A program made the position numbers and the translations under genes. Positions 34,757 to 45,429 of a stretch of 64,000 nucleotides of DNA are shown one piece after another (positions within the stretch are counted from its first letter, which is position 1; every line of letters begins with the position of its first letter). The notes below the pieces were generated by a model. It did no database searches. It was not told the DNA's origin and saw only the letters and a program-made list of their open reading frames with translations. Source of the stretch: Odiellus spinosus (lineage: Eukaryota; Arthropoda; Arachnida; Opiliones; Phalangiidae); the NCBI GenBank assembly GCA_963920705.1, contig OY987228.1, forward strand, positions 19,786,565 to 19,850,564, given 5' to 3'.

Positions 34757-35672
34757 GAGATATCTCTTAGAAGCTCATGATAAAAATAAAACAACAATTT
34801 TAATATCATATCAAAGAGGCTTTCCGGAATCCAAATGAATTGTCATATGAATTAGAAAAGTCTTCTTAAGTTGTTGAAATAATCACGTCAGAAAGTCTCT
34901 CGTTAATTAAATAAATAAATTCAAAAACATATATAAAGGAAAAAAAAAAAAAAAAAAAAGTGGTAGGGTACTTAAGCAATTAAAAATGTTACACTTGAAA
35001 GTTTCTTCTTTAAATCCTTAATTGAATCTTGTCCTATATAGTTTTGAACACTTAACTCTCCATTTGAAAATTGATTCAAATTGCTAGGGTTTTTGTTTAT
35101 GCAGCTATTTGAGTTTCCCATCTTTGTTGAATACCCAATTAAACAAAATTTTTGCGGGAAAGATTTATTTTTTAAATTATAATCCGTTTTACTCGGAGTC
35201 GTATATAATTAGCGAATTTATAATTTTTTATTTCTTTTTAAATGTAAATTCTGGTTTTATCAATTAGAATTTATTCGTCGACTTCTCTAGACATTTTCTA
35301 GAAACGTTTTTGCTCCTTTTTTTTTATATTTTTGATAAAGTAAGAGAGGAAAAAGGATAAAGGTATCTTGATTAATTAAATATCGATTTCTCTTTTCACT
35401 TCACTGGGCGAGAGTTTCAGTTGATGCCCACCCCCCAAAAAAATAAGTCAATAATTTGATATATCCGCAAGAGATTTTTTTTTTTTTTTTTTTCTTTTTT
35501 GAAGGCGTTACACTTTTTTTCATTTTTTATCCTTTCTCCTATCGAGAAATCTGACGTTATGAAAAAGAGATTGCTTACACTCCCTTCAACCCTAAATTTG
35601 AATTTAATAATAAGGAAAAGAAGCCTCGTCGTGGTATTAATTTTGAGTAAAAATTTGATCGAAGGGTTTACT

Positions 35673-35703
<31 letters not shown>

Positions 35704-35853
35704 CGTTCTTTCTAATTTCTATTTTAAAAGAAGAAGTATAGCTAGCTTGTGAAAAATTCAGTTTTAAAGCTTAGGGATTACGTCTTTTAGATACGGATTA
35801 AAATACGTAATGATTGCGCCTAAGCTCGTTCGACGTTAGTAGTTAATTAGTAA
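34757..35853. other. AT-rich stretch with homopolymers
   Basis: A run near 34940-34959 and T runs near 35477-35491 and 35679-35703. The plus frame at 35499-35741 depends on the T runs and is not convincing. Confidence 0.45.
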
Positions 35854-35857
35854 TTAA

Positions 35858-35990
35858 AGGGAACATGAAGTAATATTTGATCATTAAATTATCCCAGAAC
35901 ATCCCAGTGACAATAAATGGTATCTATTGTTAAACTAAGTCAAATTCATTAGTAAAATATTTAATTTTTAACTTTTTAAGAAAGTAAAGC
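35858..35990 (+). mobile_element. TTAA-type terminus, partial element
   Basis: TTAA at 35854-35857 is followed by AGGGAACATGAAGTAATATT and then CATTAGTAAAATATTTAA, as in D-like relics. No right end was found. Confidence 0.4.
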
Positions 35991-36158
35991 TTAATACACA
36001 TCTGTGAAATTAATTTGTTTTGTCAAAATGAAGCCACAATTTATTTCCGAGAATTTAAAATTAAAAACCTTTAGAAATTTAATATCGAAAGTAGATAATA
36101 GAAAATGGATGCCAATATATTTCATCCTGATGCTTCTATTTCGTAACACGAGGTTTAA

Positions 36159-36940
36159 AGTGAAGCTATCACAATGCCTATTGAATATTTATTTAGTTTT
36201 ATCATATCATTAAAACGCCATATTTAAAATTTGATTCCTCTGGGTAGTCGCGTTCAAAATTAAAATGTCAAAATATATATGACGATAATTTTCATACTAA
36301 ATGCAAGTACCTTTAAGAAAAAGACCACGCGAAAGCGATCTTATCACGTGTCAGAAAGGGCCCGCCCTTTCTGACACGTGTAGGTTTTAAAATAGGGAAA
36401 TCACGCGACCATAGTACTGATGCCGGGAATATTTATTTTAAAAATTTGCAAAATTGTAATTATAAAATACCAGAAGCCGATGAAACCCTCCTTTGAAGTC
36501 TACTACTCCAATGTTCCATATAGCGCTCCTCTCTGTATGGGTAAAATTCCCAATTTTACGAGTTAGAAGGGGTTCTACTTCATCCCCCCTGTCTACGGAA
36601 AATTGGAAATTCTCTCTCTCCACAAACGACGACGTTTTTTTGGCGAACTCCAAGGCTGCTAGAGATATTCGCTCGACGAGCTCCCGCTCCGAAAACATCT
36701 ACCGTTAGGAGGCGTACGAATCGCGCCTTTTGAGAATAACCCATACAGAGAGGGGTAGACAAGACCCGAGAGTAATAGACTTCAAAGGAGGGTTTCATCG
36801 GCTTCTGAAAATACGTATTTGTTGCTGTTGCAGAAATTTTTTCTATGATATATGTATATATATTTTGAATCGTTTTTTAACGATTTTTCTGAAACTTAAT
36901 TTCTATTTGGAGTTCGTGACAAATCCGTGAGAGCCTCACT
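36159..36940. mobile_element. Family E TTAA element split by B6
   Basis: TTAA lies at 36155-36158 and 36941-36944. Ends are AGTGAAGCTATCAC and the complement of AGTGAGGCTCTCACGGATTT. Without B6 and one duplication the element is 438 bp. Its centre is a palindrome: CACGTGTCAGAAAGGG faces CCCTTTCTGACACGTG. Confidence 0.8.
36471..36807 (+). mobile_element. Family B MITE, copy B6, nested in E
   Basis: A 337-bp copy. The 7-bp duplication aaaatac lies at 36464-36470 and 36808-36814. It interrupts family E, so family B moved after this E copy inserted. Confidence 0.93.
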
Positions 36941-36944
36941 TTAA

Positions 36945-37362
36945 TTATCAAGAACCAGGAATTGTCGGCTTATACCCTATACGTGTTTCCGAGGTTGACA
37001 TTTAAATTAGTAGATGTTATGCAAACCTCCAACGATTGAAATTAAATTATTATAAGAGCAGCGACCAAAGCGATAGTAACCGGAAACGAAGGTGGAAATT
37101 AACCGCTTGCGGGAATATTATATAAAGGGGCGTTGATTCCGTTATTATATTGTTACAGATAGCCTAAATTCATTGAAAATCTATCTCGATAACAGCTAGG
37201 TTATAACGGATCAAAAACATATTTTTTAGAGTATTTAGAACGTCTACGTGTTTTTTTTTTTATCATTAACCTCTTTGAAACGTATTAGAAAAAATCCATT
37301 GACCAAAGTCCAAAATACTTCAATCAATTTAGAAGCAAATTACCCATTTTTAAAATTTTAAC
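36945..37362. other. AT-rich unannotated stretch
   Basis: Nothing recognised before the GC-rich block at 37.4 kb. Confidence 0.45.
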
Positions 37363-37577
37363 CTACCAATGGCGCACTCCTGTAAACTGGCGTTTCAGTG
37401 GCAAGGTCTGGGTGTTGTCCTGCTCGAATCGCAGGTCCCTGGCCCATAGGGAGTGTTGCGAATGGTCCGCAACGTAATGGTCCTTCCTCTTCCCCATCTC
37501 CTTCCGTCGCGTGGGCAATTCCCAGTCCTCATCCCTGCGTAGTTAGTTACCATAACTGAGCTCAAGGGCGCCGCTGA
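37363..37577 (-). pseudogene. Coding-like block, exon or relic
   Basis: A GC-rich island in AT-rich DNA. On the minus strand a frame from 37542 to the stop at 37363-37365 gives about 59 hydrophilic residues, including DEDWELPTRRKEMGKRK and DLRFEQDNTQTLPLKRQF. This composition is more protein-like than any other frame here. A pyrimidine tract ending TTCAG lies just upstream (about 37578) and a CATTG/GTAGGT donor-like site overlaps the stop. No single frame is open from that acceptor to that donor, and a TAA sits at 37543-37545. It could be a terminal exon with another acceptor, a processed pseudogene or a retroelement scrap. I do not recognise the protein. Confidence 0.3.
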
Positions 37578-38172
37578 AGCCATAAAAGAAAAAATTTATT
37601 CATGATTTTATTCTCCCAGCGTAGGAGAGCCTGTCTTTTCAACATTCACACTTAACCATTAACTTTAATCTACGAAGAATGTCTTTAATTATCTATAAAC
37701 CAGTTAAAATTTTTACTCGGTTGGTCTTTTATAAACTCTCTTATTTTTTTATCGTTTGTACTTGTTATATTCGCTCGACTGCCTATAACTACATTTAACT
37801 CGGCGATCTCTCTTTCTCTGTCGCTCTATTCTCCATTTTCTCGCCTAAATATTAACAGCATAAATCTCCGACATATCCTTTATCATCCGAAACGTACGAG
37901 ATCCTCTCATTATTCTCTCTTCGTTCACTATATGCCTTTATTCCGTTTGTTTAAACTCGGGAAGGGATTCTGCAATGAAGAGATCTCGGAGGAAGGATAG
38001 TTGGATTCACTCACTAACAGTTTTCATATATAGACGACTTAATTTACAGATATCAAAAGCATATATAAAACAGCTAGTAATACAGTATAAAAAAGTCCCT
38101 CCAGTCAAACGTGTTTACTACGAAATACTATAAGAAAAATCCCAAATTTTAAGGGCTCCATTATTCCCGCGC
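37578..38172. other. AT-rich unannotated stretch
   Basis: No gene or repeat recognised. Confidence 0.45.
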
Positions 38173-38178
38173 TTTTTA

Positions 38179-38621
38179 CAGGGTGACCACTTTTCCTATA
38201 TTTCATATTTTTTCCTATATTTTCACCTCCTTCCTATTTTCTCCTACAATTTAATGGAATTTCCTATAATCTCCTAGATTTCTACTCAAAATCTCTAATT
38301 AAGGGTAAAGTTATAAATCATCTGTGGCTGTATAAGATTATTTTAGCTTAACTGTACATTTTCCAGTTAAAATAGTCTGTAAAATTCCATACTATTTAAG
38401 CAATTGGATCAAAACCGGTGGCTAGAGTTGTGATGCAATAATAAACATGGTTCCTACTTTTAATTAATTATTTTCCTATTTTATCATATATTTTACACTT
38501 ATTTTATCATATATTTTACACTTATTTTATCCTCTATTTTACATAAAATTCTTCCTATATTTCTCAAAGACATTTCCCATATTTCCTATATAGGATTTTC
38601 AAATTTTCTGTGGTCACCCTG
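38179..38621 (+). mobile_element. Family H element, copy H1
   Basis: A 443-bp element with ends CAGGGTGACCAC and the complement GTGGTCACCCTG. Each side carries ttttta (38173-38178 and 38622-38627), fitting a 6-bp duplication. The interior has many CCTATATTT and TCCTATTTT phrases and a TTTTCCAGTTAAAATAGTC motif shared with H2 and H3. CAGGG ends suggest a hAT relative with short duplications. No transposase. Confidence 0.85.
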
Positions 38622-38647
38622 TTTTTATGAACCCTGTTTAACTACAT

Positions 38648-39172
38648 CAGACCAAGAAGGATCAGACAAGGAGAGGAAAAGTGGGGCTGCGTTGAGTTAG
38701 AGAGAGAAGAGCCAACCTCCCACTCGGGTGGAAAGGGGGATAGGAAATTCTCGAGGTAAAATGTTGTCACGTGGTAACTAGCGTCGTTGGCTACTACGAA
38801 GCTGATAAAGGATCCATTTTACCCACGTGACAACATTTTACCACGAAACATCTCTACCCCCGTTCTCCCAGAGTGGGAGTTTAGGCCGACACAGTAGGAA
38901 CTGCGCCGTCCCCACTTCTCCTCTCCTTGTCTGATCCTTCTTGATCAGACCACCAAATAAAGGACTTGTATCAAAATAGGAAGGTATTAAGTTCGGTCGA
39001 CATTAGCGAGCTTGGGGGAGTGTTAGTAAAATCTCCACTTCCGTTCCAGCTTTTGGGGTAGAAAAAACAATATGTTTCTAACGCGAGGTGTATTCAGTTG
39101 GAAAACTGGTGCTCCAGTTGGAAAACGCCAGTTTATAACGAGTATAAGAGTCCCTAAGTATTTGGTGGTCTG
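38648..39172. mobile_element. Element M, interrupted by element I
   Basis: Ends CAGACCACCAAATA and the complement TATTTGGTGGTCTG, followed inwards by AGGACT/AGTCC. Element I sits inside its left terminal repeat. Removing I and one duplication leaves about 227 bp. The flanks actacat and acgtacg are not an obvious duplication. Confidence 0.65.
38653..38943. mobile_element. Element I, 291-bp fold-back MITE
   Basis: Ends CAAGAAGGATCAGACAAGGA and the complement. A perfect 7-bp duplication, atcagac, lies at 38646-38652 and 38944-38950. An internal pair, GGTAAAATGTTGTCACGTGG and its near-complement, makes it self-complementary. The duplication length and CA start link it with families A and B. Confidence 0.88.
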
Positions 39173-40656
39173 ACGTACGACTATAGGTACCGTCATCATA
39201 CACCAAATGCTGTAGCACTCGGCGATTCCTTCTTTACTTTCTCCAAGAAGAGAGATAATAGAAAGGCAAAGCTTTCATATAATGTATAGCCGGAGTTTAA
39301 CGGGAATCATTTTCAGCTCCGCTTAACTTCAATTTAGGAAATCATATTGCTAGAAACGGATATTAACTGCGAATATGATCGATTTTCCGAGAAAACGGGG
39401 GAGATTGGATAAAAGACGTCTCTTTTTGTTGAAAATAGGGTTTCATTCTAAAGGATATAGTAATCAATATAGTTATAAATGAATTGTAAGCTCCCTTAGA
39501 AAGATCCCTTTCCACCAGTAATCCCTCAGACATGCACGGAAGTAGGTGTTTTAGATACGTAAGGGATTTAAGACTATTAAATTGAGCGTGGAATCAATGC
39601 GATTTTTATCGAGTATACCAGAAAGACACTAATCTATAGAATTGTAATTGGAATCTGAATAGACTCAGAAAAGGCGGGAAAATAGGCAAAATATTATATT
39701 ATAAACAGAATCACGTTAAATTCAACGGGTGGTTAATTTTAACAATTGTTTGTGGTCCTGGACCCCTTTTCCGCTGCCCCTACACGAAACGACCTTTAGC
39801 CAAAACAATGTCGTATTTGGACACATGGGGAGGAATCGTGTTTCTGTTTCTGTGGGGATGTTGTTTTCTTCAAGAGTTTTTCAACCGTCAAGTGTAGCTA
39901 TTCTTTTGGGTTTGACCGTTTGACCATCTTGTTAATAATTTTAACGAGTAATTTAAAAGTAGTTTTAATTAATCAACGTATTTTGAATATTTAATTTAAC
40001 CTTCCAAATTTTAAAACCAAAAATACTAAAGACGAGTTGTGACGACGAATATTTCCTAGTGTACAACGTTTCGTTTTAATTAAAATTTTTGCAGACATAT
40101 ATGGAATCGCCGTCAAAAATTATTTGCCAGGGTCTACATTCCAGCCATTCCGTTTTATAAATCATTCTGACCGTAGTTCTATCAAGGCAGGTGTATTTTT
40201 CAAAAATTTTATTTTTATCCCGTGTCGAGACTGTATAGTAAGGGTCCTATATTAGCCTGAAATATTTTTAAACTCCAAAGCAGGTATCTTTGTAAGCGAT
40301 TTGGTTCGAAGGGTTACGTCGTTTTAGTTTCCGAATGTTTGAAAAATCTTCTTTTTGGAATTAACAACTCTAATTAAAGCCCCTCTTGTTGTTCGTAATC
40401 AGATATCCGTGAATTCGTATATGTTCGACCCCCGATCCCCGGCCCCCCTCTCACTTCGCATCAGTTTTGAGTATCCCCTCAGTATCCCTCTTCCCATTTA
40501 CTGGGATGGATTAGGCGTTGATGCCCCTCGCCGGATGGCTTGATAAGAGGTTTTAATTGGAAGCGTATAGCGTAATAGCGCGCGTAACCAGTTTCCCGTC
40601 TATCGTTTCTTGAAAGGTTAAGTCTCGCAAATATTATATATCGCTTTTTGGTTTAG
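39173..40656. other. Unannotated stretch
   Basis: Plus frames at 39729-39923 and 40355-40543 are unrecognised. No splice or promoter context stands out. Confidence 0.4.
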
Positions 40657-40660
40657 TTAA

Positions 40661-40946
40661 AGTGAGGCTGACATGGATTTTTCATGAACTCCAAATGGAA
40701 ATTGAGTAGCATTTTTGGAAAAATCGTTAAAAAACGATTCAATATATATGCCGTAGTACATACGTGACAATAAAAACAAATTTTTTAATCGTCATTTTCG
40801 AAAATTTTGTTAAAATAAAAATTCACCGCTGTACAACATCATCACTATGATCGCCTGGCTATTTTATTTTGATAGTAGGACACAACTAAAAATATAATCC
40901 ATAGGAATTCGAAAAAAAATATATAATAAATGGTGACAGCTTCAAT
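40661..40946. mobile_element. Family E TTAA element, 286-bp copy
   Basis: TTAA lies at 40657-40660 and 40947-40950. Left end AGTGAGGCTGACATGGATTT, right end complement of ATTGAAGCTGTCACCATTTA. The right TTAA is immediately followed by an R-family end. Confidence 0.78.
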
Positions 40947-40950
40947 TTAA

Positions 40951-41318
40951 AGGGAAACTTGGAGCTTTTGAATGAATTTTCGGAATCACCATGCCGAAAA
41001 ACGTATTTGCGAATTTTTTCAGAATTTTGAGACACGTTTTTGGTGTTTTACTGAATTATAAAAAAAAATATAAATTCGGACCAATCATATTATTTCAGCC
41101 TTTATCAGTGCTTGTAATGTCCTAACATTAAAAGAATAGACCGGCGATTGATGACCAACGTCTTAGTCGTCAAACTTTAAAGTTAAGACATTAGAAGCGC
41201 TGTTGAAGGCTGAAATAATATGATTGGTCAAAAATTTAGTCAGAAAATAAAAGTACATCATAATCCCACGAATAAACCAACTACCCTGCAGATCTCAATC
41301 TTTCTAATCAAAATAACT
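40951..41318. mobile_element. Family R TTAA element, right end lost
   Basis: Starts AGGGAAACTTGGAGC directly after the TTAA that closes E. It carries an inverted pair: ACCAATCATATTATTTCAGC at about 41092 and its complement ending at about 41228. The R copy at 49.9 kb has CCAATCATGTTATTTAAGCC. No right terminus is found before the 21-bp array. Confidence 0.6.
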
Positions 41319-41640
41319 TTAAAATGTCGAACTTTTCCTTTAAAATGTCGAACTTTTCCTTCAAAATGTCGAACTTTTCCTTTAAAATGTCGAACTTTTC
41401 CTTTAAAATGTCGAACTTTTCCTTCAAAATGTCGAACTTTTCCTTTAAAATGTCGAACTTTTCCTTTAAAATGACGAACTTTTCCTTTAAAATGTCGAAT
41501 TTTCCTTTAAAATGTCGAACTTTTCCTTTAAAATGTCGAACTTTTCCTTCAAAATGTCGAACTTTTCCTTTAAAATGTCGAACTTTTCCTTCAAAATGTC
41601 GAACTTTTCCTTTAAAATGTCGAACTTTTCCTTTAAAATA
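41319..41640 (+). repeat. 21-bp tandem array, about 15 copies
   Basis: Monomer AATGTCGAACTTTTCCTTTAA with C/T variation and one 20-bp unit near 41495-41515. Because 21 is divisible by three, stop-free frames of repeated SNFSFKM or KCRTFPL appear on the plus strand. These are artefacts of the repeat. Confidence 0.93.
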
Positions 41641-43064
41641 ACTGGAACTTTAAAATCTCAAACTCTTTCGGAAATCTTAAATTCGGCCCTTACACAAATA
41701 TCGCCCGTTCTATATAGTTGTTATATACAGTGAAATTTGAATTTATCTATTTACATTGCGCAAAGACTTGCCATAATTTGTAAATGCCTTCGATAAGCCA
41801 GACGACCTTTTGAACTTTACGTGATATGATTCGTAAATCGATTGTATAAACCGAGAAAAGATCCTGAGATGATGTTGAACTGCGTGGTATACAAACTGTC
41901 GTATCAGATGGTAACTTTATTACGTATTTGTTACCATGGATATAGTTCAAGTATACAATTAGACCAACGGAATTTTCCACAAGACTTGAACTTTAAAGGG
42001 GGTGTATGGCCAAGTACTATAGTAATGCCGAGCCAAAACGTTACATAGATGTACGTGTAACTAGTCATTATGCCGGCTTAACTGCCGCGCGTTCGCCTTG
42101 TTTTAATCAACGAAGCGATGTTGAAGAAAGAAGAAAATGTCTATAGAAAGCTGTAGCGTAATAGGCTTAAATCTACTCATTTACAACCTCGTATTTCTTG
42201 GTTCAAATAAATCGGACGAACCGTACAAAATATATAGATATATATATATATAGCCACCCCTCCCTCGAATCTAAGGTCTCGAAAAATTTTCCAAATTTCG
42301 GCTTGATGAGCCCGCTAATGAGCTGATTAATGGGGGGTGGAGTGGGGAGTTTTGAAGGGAGTGGTATTCAATCCCCCAACTCCTTTTCTCTTCCGGCTTA
42401 AAATATAAACGTGGGGTGTGGATTTTGGGTTTCAATTACTATATAGCGAAAAGGGTTCGAGTACGCGGATTGGGGGAATAAATTAATATCCTTTTCACCG
42501 ACGTTTAAATGACGTCATTAGTCTCCCCTCATCCACTTCATCTTTCTGACATTGGGCCCGCGTGTGCTGATATAAGTAAGAATTTTCAGGCATTAGGGAT
42601 TATATACGAGAAATTCCAGAATAGGAAATTGGTCTCCTTTCATCGTGTTTATGGTGTTCTTCCTCGCTTAATCGTAAACATAATGGTTTAGTATTGCTTA
42701 ATTGACGCTGAATCTTCCGCGTTTCATTTGGAATTTTCAATTTTAGAAAATTGTTATAAAAGTATTCGAAAGGCTGGCGAATTTTACCGGTATAGTTCCA
42801 TGCGACCATTACGAAATGTTCAAGAATTAATTTACAACATTTAAGAAGGTTTAAACCTTTTTTATTCCACCACTCGTTAAATTAACAACATTTCCACGCC
42901 CCTTATACCTCAGTCAACACATTAAAGTATCTTATTAGTTCTCTCAAATTGAGGTCTTCGTGACGTTCATCTATACGCGAATGAAGAGAGATCTGAGAGT
43001 GTTCCACTGCGCACATTCTAAAACGTCTATTATTCTCTCAAAATGACCTTATAAAATAATATAT
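41641..43064. other. Unannotated stretch
   Basis: Opposing frames at 41747-41980 (-) and 41842-42048 (+), and at 42509-42691 (+) and 42600-42809 (-), are unrecognised. A TA microsatellite lies near 42231-42252. Confidence 0.4.
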
Positions 43065-43071
43065 CTTATAG

Positions 43072-43408
43072 CAGAAGCCGATGAAACCCTCCTTTGAAGT
43101 CTACTACTCTAGTGTTCGATATAGCGCTCCTCTCTGTATGGGTAAAATTCACAATTTTACGAGATCGGAGGGGTCCTACTTCATACCCCCTGTCTACGGA
43201 AAATTGGAAATTCTCTCTCTCCACAAACGACGACGTTTTTTTGACGAACTCCTAGGCTGCTAGAGATATTCGCTCGACGAGCTCTCGCTCGGAAAACATC
43301 TACCGTTAAGAGGCGTACGAATCGCGCTTTTTGAAACTAACCCATACAGAGAGGGGTAGACAAGACCAGGGAGTAATAGACTTCAAAGGAGGGTTTCATC
43401 GGCTTCTG
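43072..43408 (+). mobile_element. Family B MITE, copy B7
   Basis: A 337-bp copy. The 7-bp duplication cttatag lies at 43065-43071 and 43409-43415. It ends about 113 bp before the candidate exon. Confidence 0.93.
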
Positions 43409-43521
43409 CTTATAGTAAAACCTTTTCCAGTATGTCAGAGTGCACGATCTGAGTATTATTTAAATAATGCCGAATTTGAAAATTAAACCCTAATTATACT
43501 TCCATTTATTTTCCATTTCAG

Positions 43522-43780
43522 AAACAGTGCACCATCATCATCATTATTAAAGATCACTTTTGGCCACTGGAGCAGATAAACCCCAATCAACGACGGGATC
43601 AAGTTTAAATGGAGTCCAAGCTGTTGGTCGCGGGAAACCCTCTGATCACTTACCGAACGTTCTTAAAGTCCAAACATGTTGGTCAACATGCAGTCGCGAA
43701 GTTGAATTTTTAACTTTTTCGCGTTAATCCGATCGAAAATATCTACTTTCACAAGATGCATCGTCTACGAGATCTGAAAT
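43522..43780 (+). other. Candidate spliced exon
   Basis: A 259-bp block of higher GC bounded by a good acceptor (CCCTAAT branch-like motif, pyrimidine tract TTATTTTCCATTTCAG ending at 43521) and a consensus donor (AAAT/GTAAGT at 43781). No frame is open across it. The longest frame from the acceptor reads 28 residues to a stop at about 43608, and ATG at 43612 starts a 34-residue frame. It therefore fits an untranslated exon, a terminal coding exon with a downstream intron, or a long non-coding RNA exon. The product is unknown. Confidence 0.35.
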
Positions 43781-44224
43781 GTAAGTAAACACGATTTTTT
43801 GTACTATTTTAATTTTTTATATAGGCTTACACGTTTTAGGTAAAAATTTTAAATGGTTGGTATTATATATCACACGAAAAATACTAAAATATTCCTACAT
43901 TTGTATTAAGTTTATTGGGATGGGATGATCAGTGGCATATATGAACACAGAATTTTTAGAGGCGAAAAACCTCAAACTAAAAGTTCCTAGGCATAGTTGA
44001 AAAACCATTTTTCCGTTCTTATGACTTTAATTGACGCAACGATTGACCCGTAATTCTTTAATTTAAGCAATTAACGATCATTGACTTATGGGATGGTCTT
44101 ATAACTTTAATTTAAGGGATGGTATTTCGTAACTTTAAAGAGACCAGGGAACTTGTTTTCAAAATGATTAATTCTTCTTAAATACTAGTATTTGGAACAA
44201 ATCTGCAAATATACTCCATTATAG
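43781..44224. other. AT-rich unannotated stretch
   Basis: It would be the start of the intron if the exon call is right. GGGATGGT...TAACTTTAA phrases recur near 44090-44140. Nothing else was seen. Confidence 0.4.
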
Positions 44225-44463
44225 AGTGTAACCATGGCAACGTTCGCGCCAAAAGCGTGCGTCTCTTATACGTTCTTTGCTTTCAAATGTAAATAACCCC
44301 GAATTAGGCTTAGCTTAAAATCAACCAGAAAGAGCTTTTCCGAGTATAAAAATTAATAATTTTATCTGTAATAGCTAAAATAATCTCTTTTTATCTTCGT
44401 TAAGTCATTTTATCATAGTTATTGTTTATTTATATTTAAATATCAAACATTAACTAGTCAAAG
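44225..44463 (+). repeat. Dispersed repeat G, copy 2
   Basis: Second copy of the repeat at 17761-17990, with an extra insertion near GCGTGCGTCTCTTATACG. Same orientation, about 26 kb away. Confidence 0.65.
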
Positions 44464-45429
44464 TGGTTATTGAATTGCTTTTCAAAAGGACTTAGAGCCT
44501 AGCTTGGAGATGCTTTCACAACGATATATGATATCTGGTTAAAACTACATACGCAATCTCTAACTGATTGAGAAACTTTTTGAGTTGTTTGAGACGCGGA
44601 TTTTGGCGGGAAAAAATAAAAAAACTCGCCAACTTCGCTGTTTCTGTAAAAACCTTGTAGCGCGCGAGGTCTGGGAGATTAAGGGGGTACTTTATTTTCC
44701 GGTGTCCGATTTATGCCTCTCCAGGGAATGAGTTCTTTTCTTTTTTTTTTTTTTTTTTTTCATTCTTTCGATCTTCCCCATTTTTATCCTAGTTTGTCTA
44801 TTGACTTAGAAGCAATTTAATAAAAGGGAGGGACGATGGGGTATATGCGTGATGACGTCATTACGCGCTTATGTATTTTTCTCTGCCTTTGAACCGTATT
44901 GCTTTTACGACAGTTAACGAACTGTAAATCTGTTTTTATTTGCCTACGTACACGATGGTGTTTGGTTCACTCACGCACGAAGAAAAAAGGGTTTATGGCG
45001 TTTCTTGTTACACGTTTATAGACGTTGCACGCGGTTCCCGGTTTTGATTTCTCATGTTGCGTTAAGAAGAGTAGCTTCTTCCGCGCGATTCTGTGGCTCT
45101 TTTCGAGCTGCTTTGGGGATAAAAGACGCTGATTTAGGCCGCATAGACTTGATATTTTTCTGCCTAACAGAGATAACGCGGCCCAATGTACCCTGACTCG
45201 CCAATCTATACTCCCGCTCATATTTGCAGCACATACACGTAATACACGTATTCGAACTTTAGGTCTTCCGAAGACTGTATCGAAAGCCAACGCTTAGTTG
45301 GACCGGTTACTTAGTGCTAGAAAAAAGGGAACGATTTCCGACAGTCCGTTGATTAGAGAAATCAAATAGTATTTGAATCAAAATATTAGCAGGGTCCTCA
45401 CGGGCTAGGACAAGCTGGAAATACAGTAA
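44464..45429. other. Unannotated stretch
   Basis: T run near 44738-44760. Overlapping frames on both strands at 44967-45290 (107 codons, minus) and 45005-45234 are unrecognised; I find no support for a gene. Confidence 0.4.

Noticed and set aside
41220..41733. Frames of repeated SNFSFKM and KCRTFPL
   Set aside because: The 21-bp repeat is stop-free in these frames by chance of its length; no start, splice or family evidence.
44967..45290. 107-codon minus-strand frame overlapping plus frames
   Set aside because: No family resemblance and no conserved motif; opposite-strand frames of similar quality overlap it.
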